From positions 2,596,501 through 2,660,500 of the forward strand of contig NZ_CP063401.1 of the NCBI RefSeq assembly GCF_021729885.1: 64,000 bases of DNA, in the 5' to 3' direction. Shown one piece after another: positions 10,436 through 20,076 of this stretch. Each line of letters opens with the position of its first letter. The stretch's first letter is position 1. The DNA is from Devosia sp. SL43 (GTDB taxonomy: Bacteria > Pseudomonadota > Alphaproteobacteria > Rhizobiales > Devosiaceae). The notes under the pieces were generated by a model. It had not been told where the DNA came from, searched no databases, and saw only the letters and a program-made list of their open reading frames with translations. Both the position numbers and the translations under genes were made by a program.

Positions 10436-12034
10436 ATGCTGGCCCGCCTGCGCTACGCCACGCGCCGCTTCGCCTATGGCTTTGCCGATACGCTGGTCAC
10501 CTTGCCCATTCTGCGCTGGACCTGGCGCGGGCTGGCCGACGACGCCTTTGCCGGCGACCTGCCCGAATTCCGCCCCGCCGACCGTGACGCCGTGCGCGAC
10601 ATGATGGCCGGGCGGTACCTTCTGGCCAGCAAGCTGGTCGAAACATCAGGCGCTTCGCCCTTTTCGCTCGATGTCGATCACCTCGACTGGTGGCTCAACC
10701 TGCACGGTTTTTCCTGGCTGCGGCACTTCCGCGATATCAGGGATAATGGCGAGCGCCGCTTCGCCCGCACCCTGGTGCTCGACTGGATCGGCCGCGAAGG
10801 CCAGTTCCAGCGCGACACGTGGGCTCCGGCGCTGACCGCGCAGCGCGTGCTCAACTGGCTGCGGCACCTGCCGCTGCTGCTCGACGGCGCCACACCCGAG
10901 CAGGGCAAGACCATCCAGCGCGTGCTGGGCGCCCAGATCCAGAGCCTCAAGCTGCGCGGACGCCTTGCCAGCGACCCGACCGATGAGCTGTTTGCCGCCA
11001 TTGCCCTATTGGGGGCCGAGCATTGCGAGCAAGGCGACAAGACCGACGTGCCGGGTAAAGTGGAACGGCTCAACGCCATCCTCGCCACCCAGATCAATGC
11101 CGATGGCCTGCACCTATCACGCAATCCCAAGCTGCAATTGCAGCTGCTGGTCGATCTGCTGAGCATTCGCCGGATTGCCGCGGCCGGCAAGTCCGAGGCC
11201 GCAAATGAACTTGGCGCGCAGATCGATCGCATGCATGAAAGCCTCGACGCGCTGACCCTGTCGAGCGGCGAGCCGGTCTATTTCAATGGCTGCGGCCACC
11301 TGCCTCACGACGTGCTGATCGCCATCCAGTCCAACAGTCCCGGCCGCCGCCGCCGCTCCACCATGCTGGGCGGCTACGGCATCCTGCGCGATGGCGAGAC
11401 CGTGGTCATCGCCGATTCCGGCGTCGCGCCGCCATCGGGCTTCGACACCGATGCCCATGCCGGCGCGCTGGCCTTCGAATTCTCCCATGGCAGCGAACTG
11501 GTCCTGGGCAGCGTCGGCCCGGCTCCATCAGACTTGCTGGGCAGCAAGGCGCTGTTCCGCCAGGGCGTCGCCCATTCCGGCCCGACCATCGATGCCGAAG
11601 ACGCCGGCGCCCAGCCGCCGCCGGTCATGACCCTCGATGCCGCCGATCAGCTGCTGACCCTGACCACATCCGGCTATGCGCGGCGCTTTGGCGTCGATAT
11701 CGAGCGCCGGATTACGCTCCTGTCCGAAGGAACGACACTGGTCGGGCAGGACCGCATGATTGCCCGGGGCACTCCATCGGGCCTCTTGGCCGTGCGCTTC
11801 CACCTGGCGCCCGGCGTCATGGTGCGGCGCAATCGCGGCGAGGGCATCGTGCGGCTGGTTCTGCCCAATGGCGCGGTGTGGAGCTTTCTCTGGGAAGGGG
11901 CAGAGTTCCGCGAAGACGAGAGCGTGCGCCAATCGGCCTATGTCGGGCTGCAGAAGACGCGCCAGCTGGTGCTCGAGGCCGACGTCGCCGCCGATGCCGA
12001 AGTGGCGTGGATCTTCACGCTCGAGCAGCGCTGA
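10436..12034 (+). CDS. heparinase II/III family protein
   Basis: A 532-residue protein with an N-terminal alpha/alpha-toroid region and a C-terminal beta-rich heparinase II/III-like domain (from about 290: FNGCGHLPHDVL, later SYARRFGVDIERRI). No signal peptide is evident. Family members are polysaccharide lyases, but those in this rsmB-purH context have no established substrate. ATG 10436 follows GGAGG 7 nt upstream. The frame is open upstream to 10271, inside rsmB, which is less likely. Heparinase genes between rsmB and purH are a recurring order in Rhizobiales, from memory. Confidence 0.82.
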   Translation: MLARLRYATRRFAYGFADTLVTLPILRWTWRGLADDAFAGDLPEFRPADRDAVRDMMAGRYLLASKLVETSGASPFSLDVDHLDWWLNLHGFSWLRHFRDIRDNGERRFARTLVLDWIGREGQFQRDTWAPALTAQRVLNWLRHLPLLLDGATPEQGKTIQRVLGAQIQSLKLRGRLASDPTDELFAAIALLGAEHCEQGDKTDVPGKVERLNAILATQINADGLHLSRNPKLQLQLLVDLLSIRRIAAAGKSEAANELGAQIDRMHESLDALTLSSGEPVYFNGCGHLPHDVLIAIQSNSPGRRRRSTMLGGYGILRDGETVVIADSGVAPPSGFDTDAHAGALAFEFSHGSELVLGSVGPAPSDLLGSKALFRQGVAHSGPTIDAEDAGAQPPPVMTLDAADQLLTLTTSGYARRFGVDIERRITLLSEGTTLVGQDRMIARGTPSGLLAVRFHLAPGVMVRRNRGEGIVRLVLPNGAVWSFLWEGAEFREDESVRQSAYVGLQKTRQLVLEADVAADAEVAWIFTLEQR

Positions 12035-12052
12035 CTCCAGCTCCCCGGCAAC

Positions 12053-12173
12053 CCCCTCATCCGGCGCTGCGCGCCACCTTCTCCCGCAAAGGGGAGAAGG
12101 GGAGCTGACTGAGAATTCCGAGTTGTCGCCTTCTCCCCTTGCGGGAGAAGGTGCCCGAAGGGCGGATGAGGGG
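12053..12173. repeat. inverted repeat, type C copy 1
   Basis: CCCCTCATCCGG...CTTCTCCCGCAAAGGGGAG on the left is mirrored by CTTCTCCCCTTGCGGGAGAAG...GGCGGATGAGGGG on the right. Each half also forms a hairpin (CTCCCGCAAAGGGGAG and its converse). It fills most of the gap between the heparinase gene and purH. Confidence 0.75.
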
Positions 12174-12268
12174 CGGGGCACCGCAGCCAAAGTTCGCGCC
12201 AGCGATTGGCACCACCCCCGCTTCGTGCTAGCGAGCGCGCCAATCACATCACAAGGCGAAACTTCCTC

Positions 12269-13855
12269 ATGGGCAAGACGGTCAAGGTCGGGCGGGCGCT
12301 GCTTTCGGTATTCGACAAGTCAGGCATGGTCGAATTTGCGCGGGGCCTCAGCGCTGCCGGCGTGGAACTGGTCTCGACCGGCGGCACACACAAGCTGATC
12401 AAGGATGCGGGCCTGCCTGTCCGGGAAATCGCCGACCTCACCGGCTTCCCCGAAATGATGGACGGCCGCGTCAAGACCCTGCACCCCAAGGTGCATGGCG
12501 GACTTCTGTCGGTCCGCGACAATGCCGAGCATACCGCCGCCATGGAGACCCATGATATCGGCGGCATCGACCTGCTGGCTTCCAACCTCTATCCCTTCGA
12601 AAGGACCATCGCCTCGGGCGCCAGCTATGACGAGGTCATCGAGAATATCGACATCGGCGGCCCCGCCATGACCCGCTCGGCTGCCAAGAACCACGCCTAT
12701 GTGACCGTCGCCGTCGATCCTGCTGACTACCCCGCCATCCTGGCTGCCATCACCGAGACCGGCGGCGTGCCCTATGAAATGCGCCAGAAGCTGGCGGCCA
12801 AGGCCTTTGCCCGCACCGCTGCCTATGACAGCGCCATCTCAACTTGGTTCGCCAAGACCCTCGACTACCCCGAAATCCCCTATCGCAGCTTTGCCGGCAG
12901 CCTGCGCGAAGTCATGCGCTATGGCGAAAACCCGCATCAATGGGCTGGATTTTACGCCAATGGTGAGAACCGCCCCGGCGTCGCCACCGCCACCCAGGTG
13001 CAGGGCAAGACGCTGAGCTACAACAACATCAACGACACCGACGCCGCCTTCGAGCTGGTCTCCGAATTCGATCCGGCCGAAGTCGCTGCCGTCGCCATCA
13101 TCAAGCACGCCAATCCCTGCGGCGTCGCCGTGGCCAGCGACCTAGTGACCGCCTACCACAATGCCCTGCGCACCGACCCGGTCTCGGCCTTTGGCGGCAT
13201 CGTCGCCACGAACAGAGAGATCGACGCCGCCACCGCCACCGAGATCGTCAAGGTCTTCACCGAGGTGATCGTGGCGCCGTCGGCCACACAGGAAGCCCAG
13301 GACATCATCGCCGCCAAGAAGAACCTGCGCCTGCTACTGACAGGCGGCCTGGCCGATGCCAAGGCCGATGGCTTGGTGGTCAAGTCCGTTGCCGGTGGCC
13401 TTCTGGTCCAATCGCGCGACAACCGCAATGTCGATGACTGCGACCTCAAGGTCGTGACATCAAGGCAACCCACAGCAGCTGAAATGGCCGATCTGCGCCT
13501 GGCCGCCAAGGTGGCCAAGCACGTCAAGTCCAACGCTATCGTCTATGTCAAGGACGGCGCCACAGCAGGCATTGGCGCGGGACAGATGTCGCGCGTCGAC
13601 TCTGCTCTCACCGGTCATCGCAAGGCCATCGACGCGGCCAAGGCGGCGGGCATCGAGGGATCGCTAAGCCAGGGGTCGGTTGTCGCCTCCGATGCCTTCT
13701 TCCCCTTCGCTGACGGTCTAGAGGCCCTGGTTGCGGCCGGTGCGACGGCCGTGATTCAGCCCGGTGGCTCGATGCGCGACGACGAGGTGATTGCTGCTGC
13801 CGACGCGGCTGGCATCGCCATGGTGATGACCGGGATGCGGCACTTCCGGCACTAG
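12269..13855 (+). CDS. purH: bifunctional AICAR formyltransferase / IMP cyclohydrolase
   Basis: A 528-residue enzyme for the last two steps of IMP synthesis. The N-terminal MGS-like domain carries IMP cyclohydrolase (STGGTHKLI and [13 protein letters not shown] at about 40-80). The C-terminal domain carries AICAR transformylase ([31 protein letters not shown]). ATG 12269 gives the usual length; the frame is open further upstream into the repeat region, which is unlikely to be translated. Confidence 0.97.
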   Translation: MGKTVKVGRALLSVFDKSGMVEFARGLSAAGVELVSTGGTHKLIKDAGLPVREIADLTGFPEMMDGRVKTLHPKVHGGLLSVRDNAEHTAAMETHDIGGIDLLASNLYPFERTIASGASYDEVIENIDIGGPAMTRSAAKNHAYVTVAVDPADYPAILAAITETGGVPYEMRQKLAAKAFARTAAYDSAISTWFAKTLDYPEIPYRSFAGSLREVMRYGENPHQWAGFYANGENRPGVATATQVQGKTLSYNNINDTDAAFELVSEFDPAEVAAVAIIKHANPCGVAVASDLVTAYHNALRTDPVSAFGGIVATNREIDAATATEIVKVFTEVIVAPSATQEAQDIIAAKKNLRLLLTGGLADAKADGLVVKSVAGGLLVQSRDNRNVDDCDLKVVTSRQPTAAEMADLRLAAKVAKHVKSNAIVYVKDGATAGIGAGQMSRVDSALTGHRKAIDAAKAAGIEGSLSQGSVVASDAFFPFADGLEALVAAGATAVIQPGGSMRDDEVIAAADAAGIAMVMTGMRHFRH

Positions 13856-13865
13856 GCCCTTTTGA

Positions 13866-13934
13866 CCTCTCCCTGGGGAGAGGTCTGCGGCGCAGTCGAC
13901 GGGTGAGGGGGCTTTGCCAAAGCACCTCACCCGG
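13866..13934. repeat. short inverted repeats after purH (type C-like)
   Basis: GACCTCTCCCTGGGGAGAGGTC is a near-perfect hairpin just after the purH stop. GGGTGAGGGGGCTTTGCC followed by a mirrored AAGCACCTCACCC forms a second. Neither is followed by a good T run. The rest of the gap to 14083 shows nothing further. Confidence 0.6.
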
Positions 13935-14083
13935 TATAGGCCGGCCCTGGGGCGGGTCGACGCCATCCCTTCATTACCGATCCGTAATTTGCGCCACCCG
14001 CGGAAGGTAAGAGCTTCCTAAGGTTGGCATGGCAGATTGCCAAGGTCGCGGCGGTGCCAGTCGCGGCCCAGAGGCCTCTCTAG

Positions 14084-15439
14084 ATGCGGTTACCGATACC
14101 CTCCGACCTCAGCGCTGTGCTCCATGCCGGGCTCTGGCGCTCGGTGGGTTCGCTCGGCATCAAGGTCGCCACCGCCGGCCTCACCTATCTGACCTACGTG
14201 GTTCTCTCGCGTACCCAGACGGCCGACGAATATGGCCATTTTGCCTTCGGCCTGGCCCTGGCAACGCTGCTGGCCATCGCCGCCGGCATGGGGCAGCCGA
14301 CGGCCATCCTGCGACTCTGGTCCGAGGAAACCGTCGCCGGTCGCAAGGACAAGGCTGTCGATGCCGTACAGGCGGGCTCGATGCTCACCATATCAGCCAG
14401 CATCGTCATTGCCCTGGCCCTCTGCGCGTCGACCTGGCTCGTTCTGCTGGTCGTTCCACTTCAGGGCACCGCCAACCATTTCTACGGCGCTGCGTTCCTG
14501 ATCCTGCCTATGGCCCTGGCCGAATACAACTCGGCTGCCCTGCGCGCTCAGGGCTCTTTGTGGACCGCCCTGGTTCCACGCGACATCATGTGGCGGATCG
14601 CCTTTCCAGCCCTGGTCATCGGTTGCTTTGCGCTGGGCTATGTGTTCAGCGGACCCGACGCCCTTGTGCTCTCGGCGTCGCTCCTGTCCGGCATGCTGGC
14701 CTTGCAGTTCTGGAGCGCCATCAAGCGCGGCTATATCCTCGCGCCCAAGCGCGGCGTCACCCGCACCTATTGGCGCGAACGCGGCAAGATCGGCACCTGG
14801 CTCTTGCTCGGCGCTGTGATCGAAACCGCCGCGCTTAATGCCGACGTCATCCTGGTCGGCCTCATGCTCAACCTCGAGAGCTCCGGCATCTACTTCAACG
14901 CCTTCCGCACCGCCGGCCTGATGACGCTGTTCACCTTCGCCATCGAGCTAGTAATCGCCCCCATGGTCGCGCAGCACTTCCATGCCGGCGACATGCGCAA
15001 GGCCCAGGCCATCACCGCGCTCGGCGCCGGCGCCGGCTTCGTCTTCTCGCTGGTGGTTTTCGTCGCCTTCGTTGGCTGGGGCGACTGGATCCTGAGCCTG
15101 TTCGGTCCCGCCTACGAAGAGGGCACGCTGGTCCTGGTCCTGCTATCGCTCGGCCTGCTGTTCGACGCGGCCACCGGCCCCTCCAAGATCGTCATGATGA
15201 TGACCGGCCACGAGCGCGCCTATGTCATCATCTTCGGCTCCATCATGGCCGTCGGATTCCTCGTTCAGATCCTCGTGATCCCCACCTATGGCATCGTCGG
15301 CGCCGCGGCCGCCAATATGGGCGCCCGCATCGTCGCCCAGCTCGCCATCGCACTGTGGTGCCGCCTGCGCATCGGCCTCGACACCAGCCTGCTCGGCGTC
15401 ATCGCCATCCGCACGATCAAGGATCGCACAGCGGCGTAA
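14084..15439 (+). CDS. polysaccharide flippase, oligosaccharidyl-lipid type
   Basis: A 451-residue integral membrane protein with about 12-14 hydrophobic segments, arranged as in the MOP/Wzx flippases that move lipid-linked saccharides across the inner membrane. The charged N terminus is followed by GLWRSVGSLGIKVATAGLTY, and the family-like GPAYEEGTLVLVLLSLG loop lies in the second half. No glycosyltransferases lie nearby, so its cargo is unknown; the neighbouring heparinase-like protein may share a surface polysaccharide role (inference). A GAGG lies 9 nt before ATG. Confidence 0.8.
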   Translation: MRLPIPSDLSAVLHAGLWRSVGSLGIKVATAGLTYLTYVVLSRTQTADEYGHFAFGLALATLLAIAAGMGQPTAILRLWSEETVAGRKDKAVDAVQAGSMLTISASIVIALALCASTWLVLLVVPLQGTANHFYGAAFLILPMALAEYNSAALRAQGSLWTALVPRDIMWRIAFPALVIGCFALGYVFSGPDALVLSASLLSGMLALQFWSAIKRGYILAPKRGVTRTYWRERGKIGTWLLLGAVIETAALNADVILVGLMLNLESSGIYFNAFRTAGLMTLFTFAIELVIAPMVAQHFHAGDMRKAQAITALGAGAGFVFSLVVFVAFVGWGDWILSLFGPAYEEGTLVLVLLSLGLLFDAATGPSKIVMMMTGHERAYVIIFGSIMAVGFLVQILVIPTYGIVGAAAANMGARIVAQLAIALWCRLRIGLDTSLLGVIAIRTIKDRTAA

Positions 15440-15463
15440 CCGTACCCATGAGTACGGTTACGC
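15434..15463. other. perfect 12-bp palindrome over the flippase stop codon
   Basis: GCGTAACCGTAC and GTACGGTTACGC flank a 6-nt loop CCATGA. The flippase TAA (15437-15439) sits in the left arm. No T run follows, so it is not a canonical terminator. It directly abuts the proposed leuC promoter and could be an operator or an RNA 3' structure. Confidence 0.7.
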
Positions 15464-15492
15464 TTGACCCCCGGCGAGTCACGGCTTAGAAC
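15464..15492 (+). promoter_or_regulatory. candidate leuC promoter
   Basis: TTGACC, 17 nt, then TAGAAC fits a sigma-70 promoter (5/6 and 4/6 matches). It would start transcription near 15498 and give a short leader of about 23 nt before the leuC ATG. The palindrome at 15434-15463 touches the -35 element. Confidence 0.45.
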
Positions 15493-15520
15493 CACCCCAA
15501 ACTCCAGCCGGAATACCGCT

Positions 15521-16927
15521 ATGACCAAGGCTCGCACGCTTTACGACAAGATCTGGGACGACCATCTGGTGCAGAACAACGAGGACGGAACCTCGCTGCT
15601 CTATATCGACCGGCATCTCGTGCATGAAGTGACGAGCCCGCAGGCCTTCGAAGGCCTGCGCATGAACAACCGCAAGGTGCGTCATCCCGAGCGCACGCTG
15701 GCCGTGGTCGACCACAACGTCCCCACCACCGACCGCTCGCTGCCCAATCCGGACCCGGAAAGCGCCATCCAAATCGAGACGCTGGCTGAGAACACGCGCG
15801 ATTTCGGCATCGAATACTTTGACCCCTTCGACAAGCGCCAGGGCATCGTCCACATCGTCGGCCCCGAACAGGGTTTCACCCTGCCCGGCATGACCATCGT
15901 CTGCGGCGACAGCCACACCTCGACCCACGGCGCTTTCGGCGCGCTGGCCCACGGCATCGGCACCTCGGAAGTCGAACACGTTCTGGCCACGCAGACGCTG
16001 ATCCAGCAGAAGGCCAAAAACATGCTGGTGCGTGTGGATGGGAAGCTGCCGCCCCATGTCACCGCCAAGGACATCATCCTCGCCATCATCGGCGAGATCG
16101 GCACTGCCGGCGGCAATGGCCACGTTATCGAATTTGCCGGTGAAGCCATCCAGGCGCTCTCGATGGAAGGCCGCATGACGGTCTGCAACATGACCATCGA
16201 AGGCGGCGCCCGCGCCGGCCTGATCGCCCCCGACCAGACCACCTTCGACTACGTCAAGGGCCGCAACCGTGCGCCGACAGGCAAGGCCTGGGACATGGCG
16301 CTCGATTACTGGAAGACCCTTTATACCGACGAAGGCGCCGTCTACGACAAGGTTGTCATCCTCGACGCCGCCAAGCTACCGCCGATCGTCAGCTGGGGCT
16401 CCTCGCCCGAGGACGTTATCTCGGTCACCGGCGTCGTGCCCAATCCTGATGACATCCAGGACGAGAACAAGCGCGCCTCCAAGTGGCGGGCACTCGACTA
16501 TATGGGCCTCAAGCCCGGTACCCCGATTACCGACATCACGGTAGAGCGCGTCTTCATCGGCTCCTGCACCAATGGCCGCATCGAAGATCTGCGTGCCGCC
16601 GCTGCCGTCATCGGTGACCGCAAGGTCGCTGCCGGCGTTGATGCCATGGTCGTGCCCGGCTCGGGTCTGGTCAAGGACCAGGCCGAGGCCGAGGGCCTGC
16701 ACACGGTATTCCTCAATGCCGGCTTTGAATGGCGTGAGCCGGGCTGCTCGATGTGCCTGGCCATGAACCCCGACAAGCTCAAGCCGCAGGAACGCTGCGC
16801 CTCGACCTCGAACCGCAATTTCGAGGGCCGCCAGGGCTTCAAGGGCCGCACCCATCTCGTGTCGCCCGCCATGGCCGCCGCCGCCGCGATTGCCGGCCAC
16901 TTCGTCGATATCCGCGAGTGGCAGTAA
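15521..16927 (+). CDS. leuC: 3-isopropylmalate dehydratase large subunit
   Basis: A 468-residue aconitase-family enzyme that isomerises 2- to 3-isopropylmalate in leucine synthesis together with LeuD. The [4Fe-4S] ligands are in [12 protein letters not shown] and in [13 protein letters not shown], and [25 protein letters not shown] is the family segment. leuD is not adjacent here. ATG 15521 gives standard LeuC length. The 3' end overlaps the next gene by 10 bp. Confidence 0.97.
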   Translation: MTKARTLYDKIWDDHLVQNNEDGTSLLYIDRHLVHEVTSPQAFEGLRMNNRKVRHPERTLAVVDHNVPTTDRSLPNPDPESAIQIETLAENTRDFGIEYFDPFDKRQGIVHIVGPEQGFTLPGMTIVCGDSHTSTHGAFGALAHGIGTSEVEHVLATQTLIQQKAKNMLVRVDGKLPPHVTAKDIILAIIGEIGTAGGNGHVIEFAGEAIQALSMEGRMTVCNMTIEGGARAGLIAPDQTTFDYVKGRNRAPTGKAWDMALDYWKTLYTDEGAVYDKVVILDAAKLPPIVSWGSSPEDVISVTGVVPNPDDIQDENKRASKWRALDYMGLKPGTPITDITVERVFIGSCTNGRIEDLRAAAAVIGDRKVAAGVDAMVVPGSGLVKDQAEAEGLHTVFLNAGFEWREPGCSMCLAMNPDKLKPQERCASTSNRNFEGRQGFKGRTHLVSPAMAAAAAIAGHFVDIREWQ

Positions 16928-17346
16928 GCGTTGCTGACTGGGGGGCGCGGTTCGCGCCCACCCTCGACGATATCGAGGCCCTGGCCAGCCAGGCGCTGAA
17001 AGAGCTGCCCGAGCCGTTCAAAGGCCTCGCGGCCGACGTCACCTGCTCGGTGGCCGAATTCGCCGAGGATGATGTGCTCGAGGGCTTCGGCATGGAGAGC
17101 CCGTTCGAGTTGATGGGCCTGTTCGTCGGCACCGGCCTCACCGAAGACGGCGCCGTGCCACAGACCGGGCAATTGCCCAACACCGTCTTCCTCTACCGTC
17201 GCGCCATTCTCGACTACTGGGCCGAGAATGACGACAACACGTTGGGCGAAGTTGTCACCCACGTTCTGATCCACGAACTGGGCCACCATTTCGGCTTCAG
17301 CGATGAGGACATGGAAGCCATCGAGGCCGCGGCCGACCGGGAGTGA
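16918..17346 (+). CDS. zincin-like metallopeptidase family protein
   Basis: A 142-residue protein of the small zincin family (PF06262) with the zinc motif HELGH (119-123) in [19 protein letters not shown], which supplies a likely third ligand Asp. Upstream, [14 protein letters not shown] and [12 protein letters not shown] match the family. Its biological substrate is unknown. The frame has no ATG near the expected N terminus. GTG 16918, inside the last codons of leuC, is the most probable start and suggests translational coupling. Confidence 0.85.
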   Translation: MAVSVADWGARFAPTLDDIEALASQALKELPEPFKGLAADVTCSVAEFAEDDVLEGFGMESPFELMGLFVGTGLTEDGAVPQTGQLPNTVFLYRRAILDYWAENDDNTLGEVVTHVLIHELGHHFGFSDEDMEAIEAAADRE

Positions 17347-17350
17347 AGAC

Positions 17351-17650
17351 CTAGTCGCGTGGCACAAACTCGAACTCCGCCTCGCTGCCGCCGGACGGAT
17401 CGTCCGACACGCGCAAGGCAAGCTTGTTGGCTTCGAGGGCCTCAAACCACTCCGTCCAACTGACCAGCTGGAACCCGCCGACCCGATCAGGACCCTGATT
17501 GCCGTCACTATTGAGCGCCTCCTGGCCGAATGTGAGCTGCAAAAGCGTGCGGCTGCCGGTGCCCTCGGGTGTATCCATCAGCATGGGACTGCCGGCGCGC
17601 GCGATGGCCCACTGGCGGATGTCTTCGCGGTCGATGAGTATTTTGGCCAT
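17351..17650 (-). CDS. conserved hypothetical protein, 99 residues
   Basis: A small soluble protein (MAKILIDREDIRQWA...) ending in the acidic SEAEFEFVPRD. A VSWTEWFEALE segment sits near residue 65. Codon use resembles its neighbours, and it is convergent with the zincin gene and divergent from rimM. I do not recognise a characterised family. There are no membrane segments or cysteines. Confidence 0.65.
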   Translation of the reverse strand: MAKILIDREDIRQWAIARAGSPMLMDTPEGTGSRTLLQLTFGQEALNSDGNQGPDRVGGFQLVSWTEWFEALEANKLALRVSDDPSGGSEAEFEFVPRD

Positions 17651-17777
17651 TATCGGCTCCCTGCTTCTGTTGTCTCATCAATAGCACAGCTCATGGTTGG
17701 TTCCGCTCCAATTCCCAAGCCGCGCCGGGCCTGCTAAGAGCACCGGACCAGCGCCGGAGCCGCCAGGACAATTAGAG

Positions 17778-18314
17778 ATGACCGCCAAGACCAACCGCAT
17801 CCTGCTCGGCCAGATCGGGGCCGCCCATGGCATCAAGGGCGAGGTGCGCATCGCCACCCACACCCAGGATCCGCTGGCGATCGGCCGCTATGGTCCGCTC
17901 GATACCGACACACCCGGCGTGACCATCACGCTATCCAAGATGCGCGTTCAGAAGAATGTGGTCGTTGCTCACATCAAGGGCGTGACCGATCGCACCGCCG
18001 CCGAAAAGCTCAACGGCACCAACCTCTATCTCGATCGCAGCAAGCTGCCCGAAACCGACGACGAGGATGATTTCTACCACGCCGACCTGCTCGGGCTGGA
18101 GGCGCGGCTGGAATCCGGCGTTGTTCTTGGCACGGTCTCGGCGATTCCCAATTTCGGCGCCGGCGACCTGATCGAGATACGCGATCCGCAAAGCGGCGAT
18201 ACCTATCTCTATCCGTTCACCAAGGCCGTCGTGCCGCATGTGCATATCGCCGACGGCTTCCTGACCATCGTCGTGCCGCTCGATGTGGAAGAAGGGGACG
18301 AAGAGCCCAATTGA
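17778..18314 (+). CDS. rimM: ribosome maturation factor RimM
   Basis: A 178-residue 16S processing factor that binds S19 in the 30S head. The N-terminal beta-barrel begins [18 protein letters not shown], and the C-terminal PRC barrel has [10 protein letters not shown] and the GDLIEI segment. ATG 17778 gives the usual length; upstream in-frame codons run through the intergenic region. It overlaps trmD by 4 bp. rpsP, which usually precedes rimM, is not here. Confidence 0.95.
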   Translation: MTAKTNRILLGQIGAAHGIKGEVRIATHTQDPLAIGRYGPLDTDTPGVTITLSKMRVQKNVVVAHIKGVTDRTAAEKLNGTNLYLDRSKLPETDDEDDFYHADLLGLEARLESGVVLGTVSAIPNFGAGDLIEIRDPQSGDTYLYPFTKAVVPHVHIADGFLTIVVPLDVEEGDEEPN

Positions 18315-18994
18315 GCTTTTCCGCTGATATCATAACCCTCTTTCCCGAACTGTTCCCCGGCCCGCTGGGTGCATCCGTGCTGGGCCGCGGCATGGCCGAT
18401 GGCCTGTGGTCGCTTGAGGCGACGCAGCTGCGCGACTTCGCCAGCGACCGCCATCGGACCGTCGATGATACGCCCTCGGGCGGCGGCGCCGGCATGGTGC
18501 TCAAGCCCGACATTCTGGCCAAGGCCATCGACGCTATCTCGCCCGTTGGTGATCCGCGCCCGCGTATCCTGATGTCACCGCGGGGCAGGCCGCTGACACA
18601 ACAACGGGCCCATGAACTGGCCGAAGGCCCAGGTGCCGTAATCGTCTGCGGCCGCTTCGAAGGCATCGACCAGCGCGTCATAGACGCGCGCCAGCTTGAA
18701 GAGATTTCCATCGGCGACTATGTGCTGGCCGGCGGCGAAGTCGCCGCCATGGTGCTGCTGGAGGCGGTGGTGCGGCTCATCCCAGGCGTGCTGGGCAAGG
18801 CCGAAAGTCATGCCGATGAGAGCTTCGAGAACGGCCTGCTCGAATACCCGCAATATACCCGCCCGCAGACCTTTGAGGGCGTCGATATTCCAGCGGTACT
18901 GACTTCGGGTGACCACGGCAAGATCGCCAAGTGGCGGACTGAACAGAGCCAGACACTGACGGCGGCAAGGCGGCCGGATTTGCTGGGGAAGTAG
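18311..18994 (+). CDS. trmD: tRNA (guanine37-N1)-methyltransferase TrmD
   Basis: A 227-residue SPOUT-class enzyme that makes m1G37 in tRNA. The N terminus [16 protein letters not shown] is the conserved TrmD beginning. [23 protein letters not shown] is the knot region that binds SAM. The start codon is TTG, overlapping the rimM stop (TTGA); there is no ATG or GTG near the conserved N terminus, so the TTG is well supported. Confidence 0.95.
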   Translation: MSFSADIITLFPELFPGPLGASVLGRGMADGLWSLEATQLRDFASDRHRTVDDTPSGGGAGMVLKPDILAKAIDAISPVGDPRPRILMSPRGRPLTQQRAHELAEGPGAVIVCGRFEGIDQRVIDARQLEEISIGDYVLAGGEVAAMVLLEAVVRLIPGVLGKAESHADESFENGLLEYPQYTRPQTFEGVDIPAVLTSGDHGKIAKWRTEQSQTLTAARRPDLLGK

Positions 18995-18995
18995 C

Positions 18996-19125
18996 TGCCA
19001 CGCCTCGTGGTTCGAGGGTCGCTACGCTCCCACCTCTCCATGAGGCTACTTGGACCTCGATACACGAACAGTCCTCATGGTGAGGTGCGAGCCCTTCGCG
19101 AGCCTCGAACCACGAGGGCGTGGCA
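18996..19125. repeat. about 130-bp palindromic dispersed repeat, type A copy 1
   Basis: Starts TGCCACGCCTCGTGGTTCGAGG and ends with the mirror CCTCGAACCACGAGGGCGTGGCA. Inside, CACCTCTCCATGAGG and CCTCATGGTGAGGTGCG pair in the same way, so the whole unit is a long imperfect hairpin. The other copies are at 20896, 45891 and 50207. Confidence 0.9.
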
Positions 19126-19306
19126 TAAACCCTAGACTCCCGGCCCGTTTTCCCCTATAGCCGCGCCACTACTCGCGTGGCCGGGCTAATCGGACCCGTC
19201 TCGCACCAATAAAAAGACGACAAACCTCCGTTACCAACCAAGACCGGGCGAAACGAGCCGAGAGGCCCGCCAACGCTCCTTTGAAAAGATTCAGAACGGA
19301 ATCGAC
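19126..19306. promoter_or_regulatory. rplS: rplS leader and promoter region
   Basis: This 181-bp gap between repeat A and rplS should hold the rplS promoter and 5' leader. It is locally AT-richer around 19205-19230. GCCGCGCCACTACTCGCGTGGC can form a hairpin near 19160-19181. I cannot assign -35/-10 elements with confidence. Confidence 0.4.
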
Positions 19307-19867
19307 ATGACCAATATCATCGAACAGATCGAGGCCGAGCAGGTTGCTGCTCTCGCCGCCAAGCGCGAACTTCCCGAATTCACCCATGGCGATACCATCA
19401 AGGTGTGGGTCAAGATCCGCGAAGGCGACAAGGAACGCCTGCAGGCCTATGAGGGCGTCGTGATCGCCGTCACCGGCGGTGGCATCACCTCTTCCTTCAC
19501 CGTCCGCAAGATTTCCTACGGCGAAGGCGTGGAACGCGTGTTCCCGCTCTACTCCCCGAACGTGGCGTCCATCGAAGTCCTCAAGCGCGGCAAGGTCCGT
19601 CGCGCCAAGCTGTACTACCTGCGCGATCGTCGCGGTAAATCGGCCCGTATTTTCGAATCGACCAACTCGCGCACCAAGAAGATCGAAGCCGGCGAGCGCA
19701 CTGCCGCCCAGGCTGCTCGCGAAGCCCGCGAAGCCGAGAAGATCGCCGCTGCCGAGGCCTTTGCCGCCGAACAGGCCGCCAAGGATGCTGAAGCCGCAGC
19801 TGCCGCAAAGGCGGCTGAGCTGGCTGCCGCCGCTGCTGCAAGCGAAGAAGCACCCAAGGCTGAGTAA
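19307..19867 (+). CDS. rplS: 50S ribosomal protein L19 with long C-terminal extension
   Basis: L19 occupies residues 1 to about 125 ([48 protein letters not shown]). A low-complexity Ala/Glu/Lys tail of roughly 60 residues follows, predicted helical. Bacterial L19 is usually about 115-130 residues; extended versions are common in alphaproteobacteria. It sits at the intersubunit face of the ribosome. A strong terminator closes the gene. Confidence 0.96.
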   Translation: MTNIIEQIEAEQVAALAAKRELPEFTHGDTIKVWVKIREGDKERLQAYEGVVIAVTGGGITSSFTVRKISYGEGVERVFPLYSPNVASIEVLKRGKVRRAKLYYLRDRRGKSARIFESTNSRTKKIEAGERTAAQAAREAREAEKIAAAEAFAAEQAAKDAEAAAAAKAAELAAAAAASEEAPKAE

Positions 19868-19891
19868 GCCCTGGCGCACCGCTGAATTAAG

Positions 19892-19918
19892 AAACCCGGT
19901 CGCAAGGCCGGGTTTTTT
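19892..19918 (+). terminator. rplS rho-independent terminator
   Basis: AACCCGG-TCGCAAGG-CCGGGTT followed by a run of T (19913-19918), starting 24 nt after the rplS stop. Confidence 0.92.
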
Positions 19919-19926
19919 GTTGCGCC

Positions 19927-19940
19927 GATTTACGTGAAAC
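19927..19940. other. weak parS-like palindrome
   Basis: GATTTACGTGAAAC matches 12 of 14 positions of GTTTCACGTGAAAC and keeps the central ACGT. It lies just after the rplS terminator. Weaker than the sites nearer the predicted origin. Confidence 0.35.
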
Positions 19941-20076
19941 AGCGCACATTCCATTCGATGGAACGCCGCATATCGCGGCAATTGGCTGACATCTTGTTAG
20001 CGTGGCAGCGCCATTTCCGGCTTGTCCGACTCCCCGCCCTTGGCGATAAGAAGTGCCCTTCAGCCAAAGGCCAAAA

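Noticed and set aside
15434-15463. The flippase-end palindrome as a rho-independent terminator
   Set aside because: There is no T run on either side, so it was recorded as a palindrome only.
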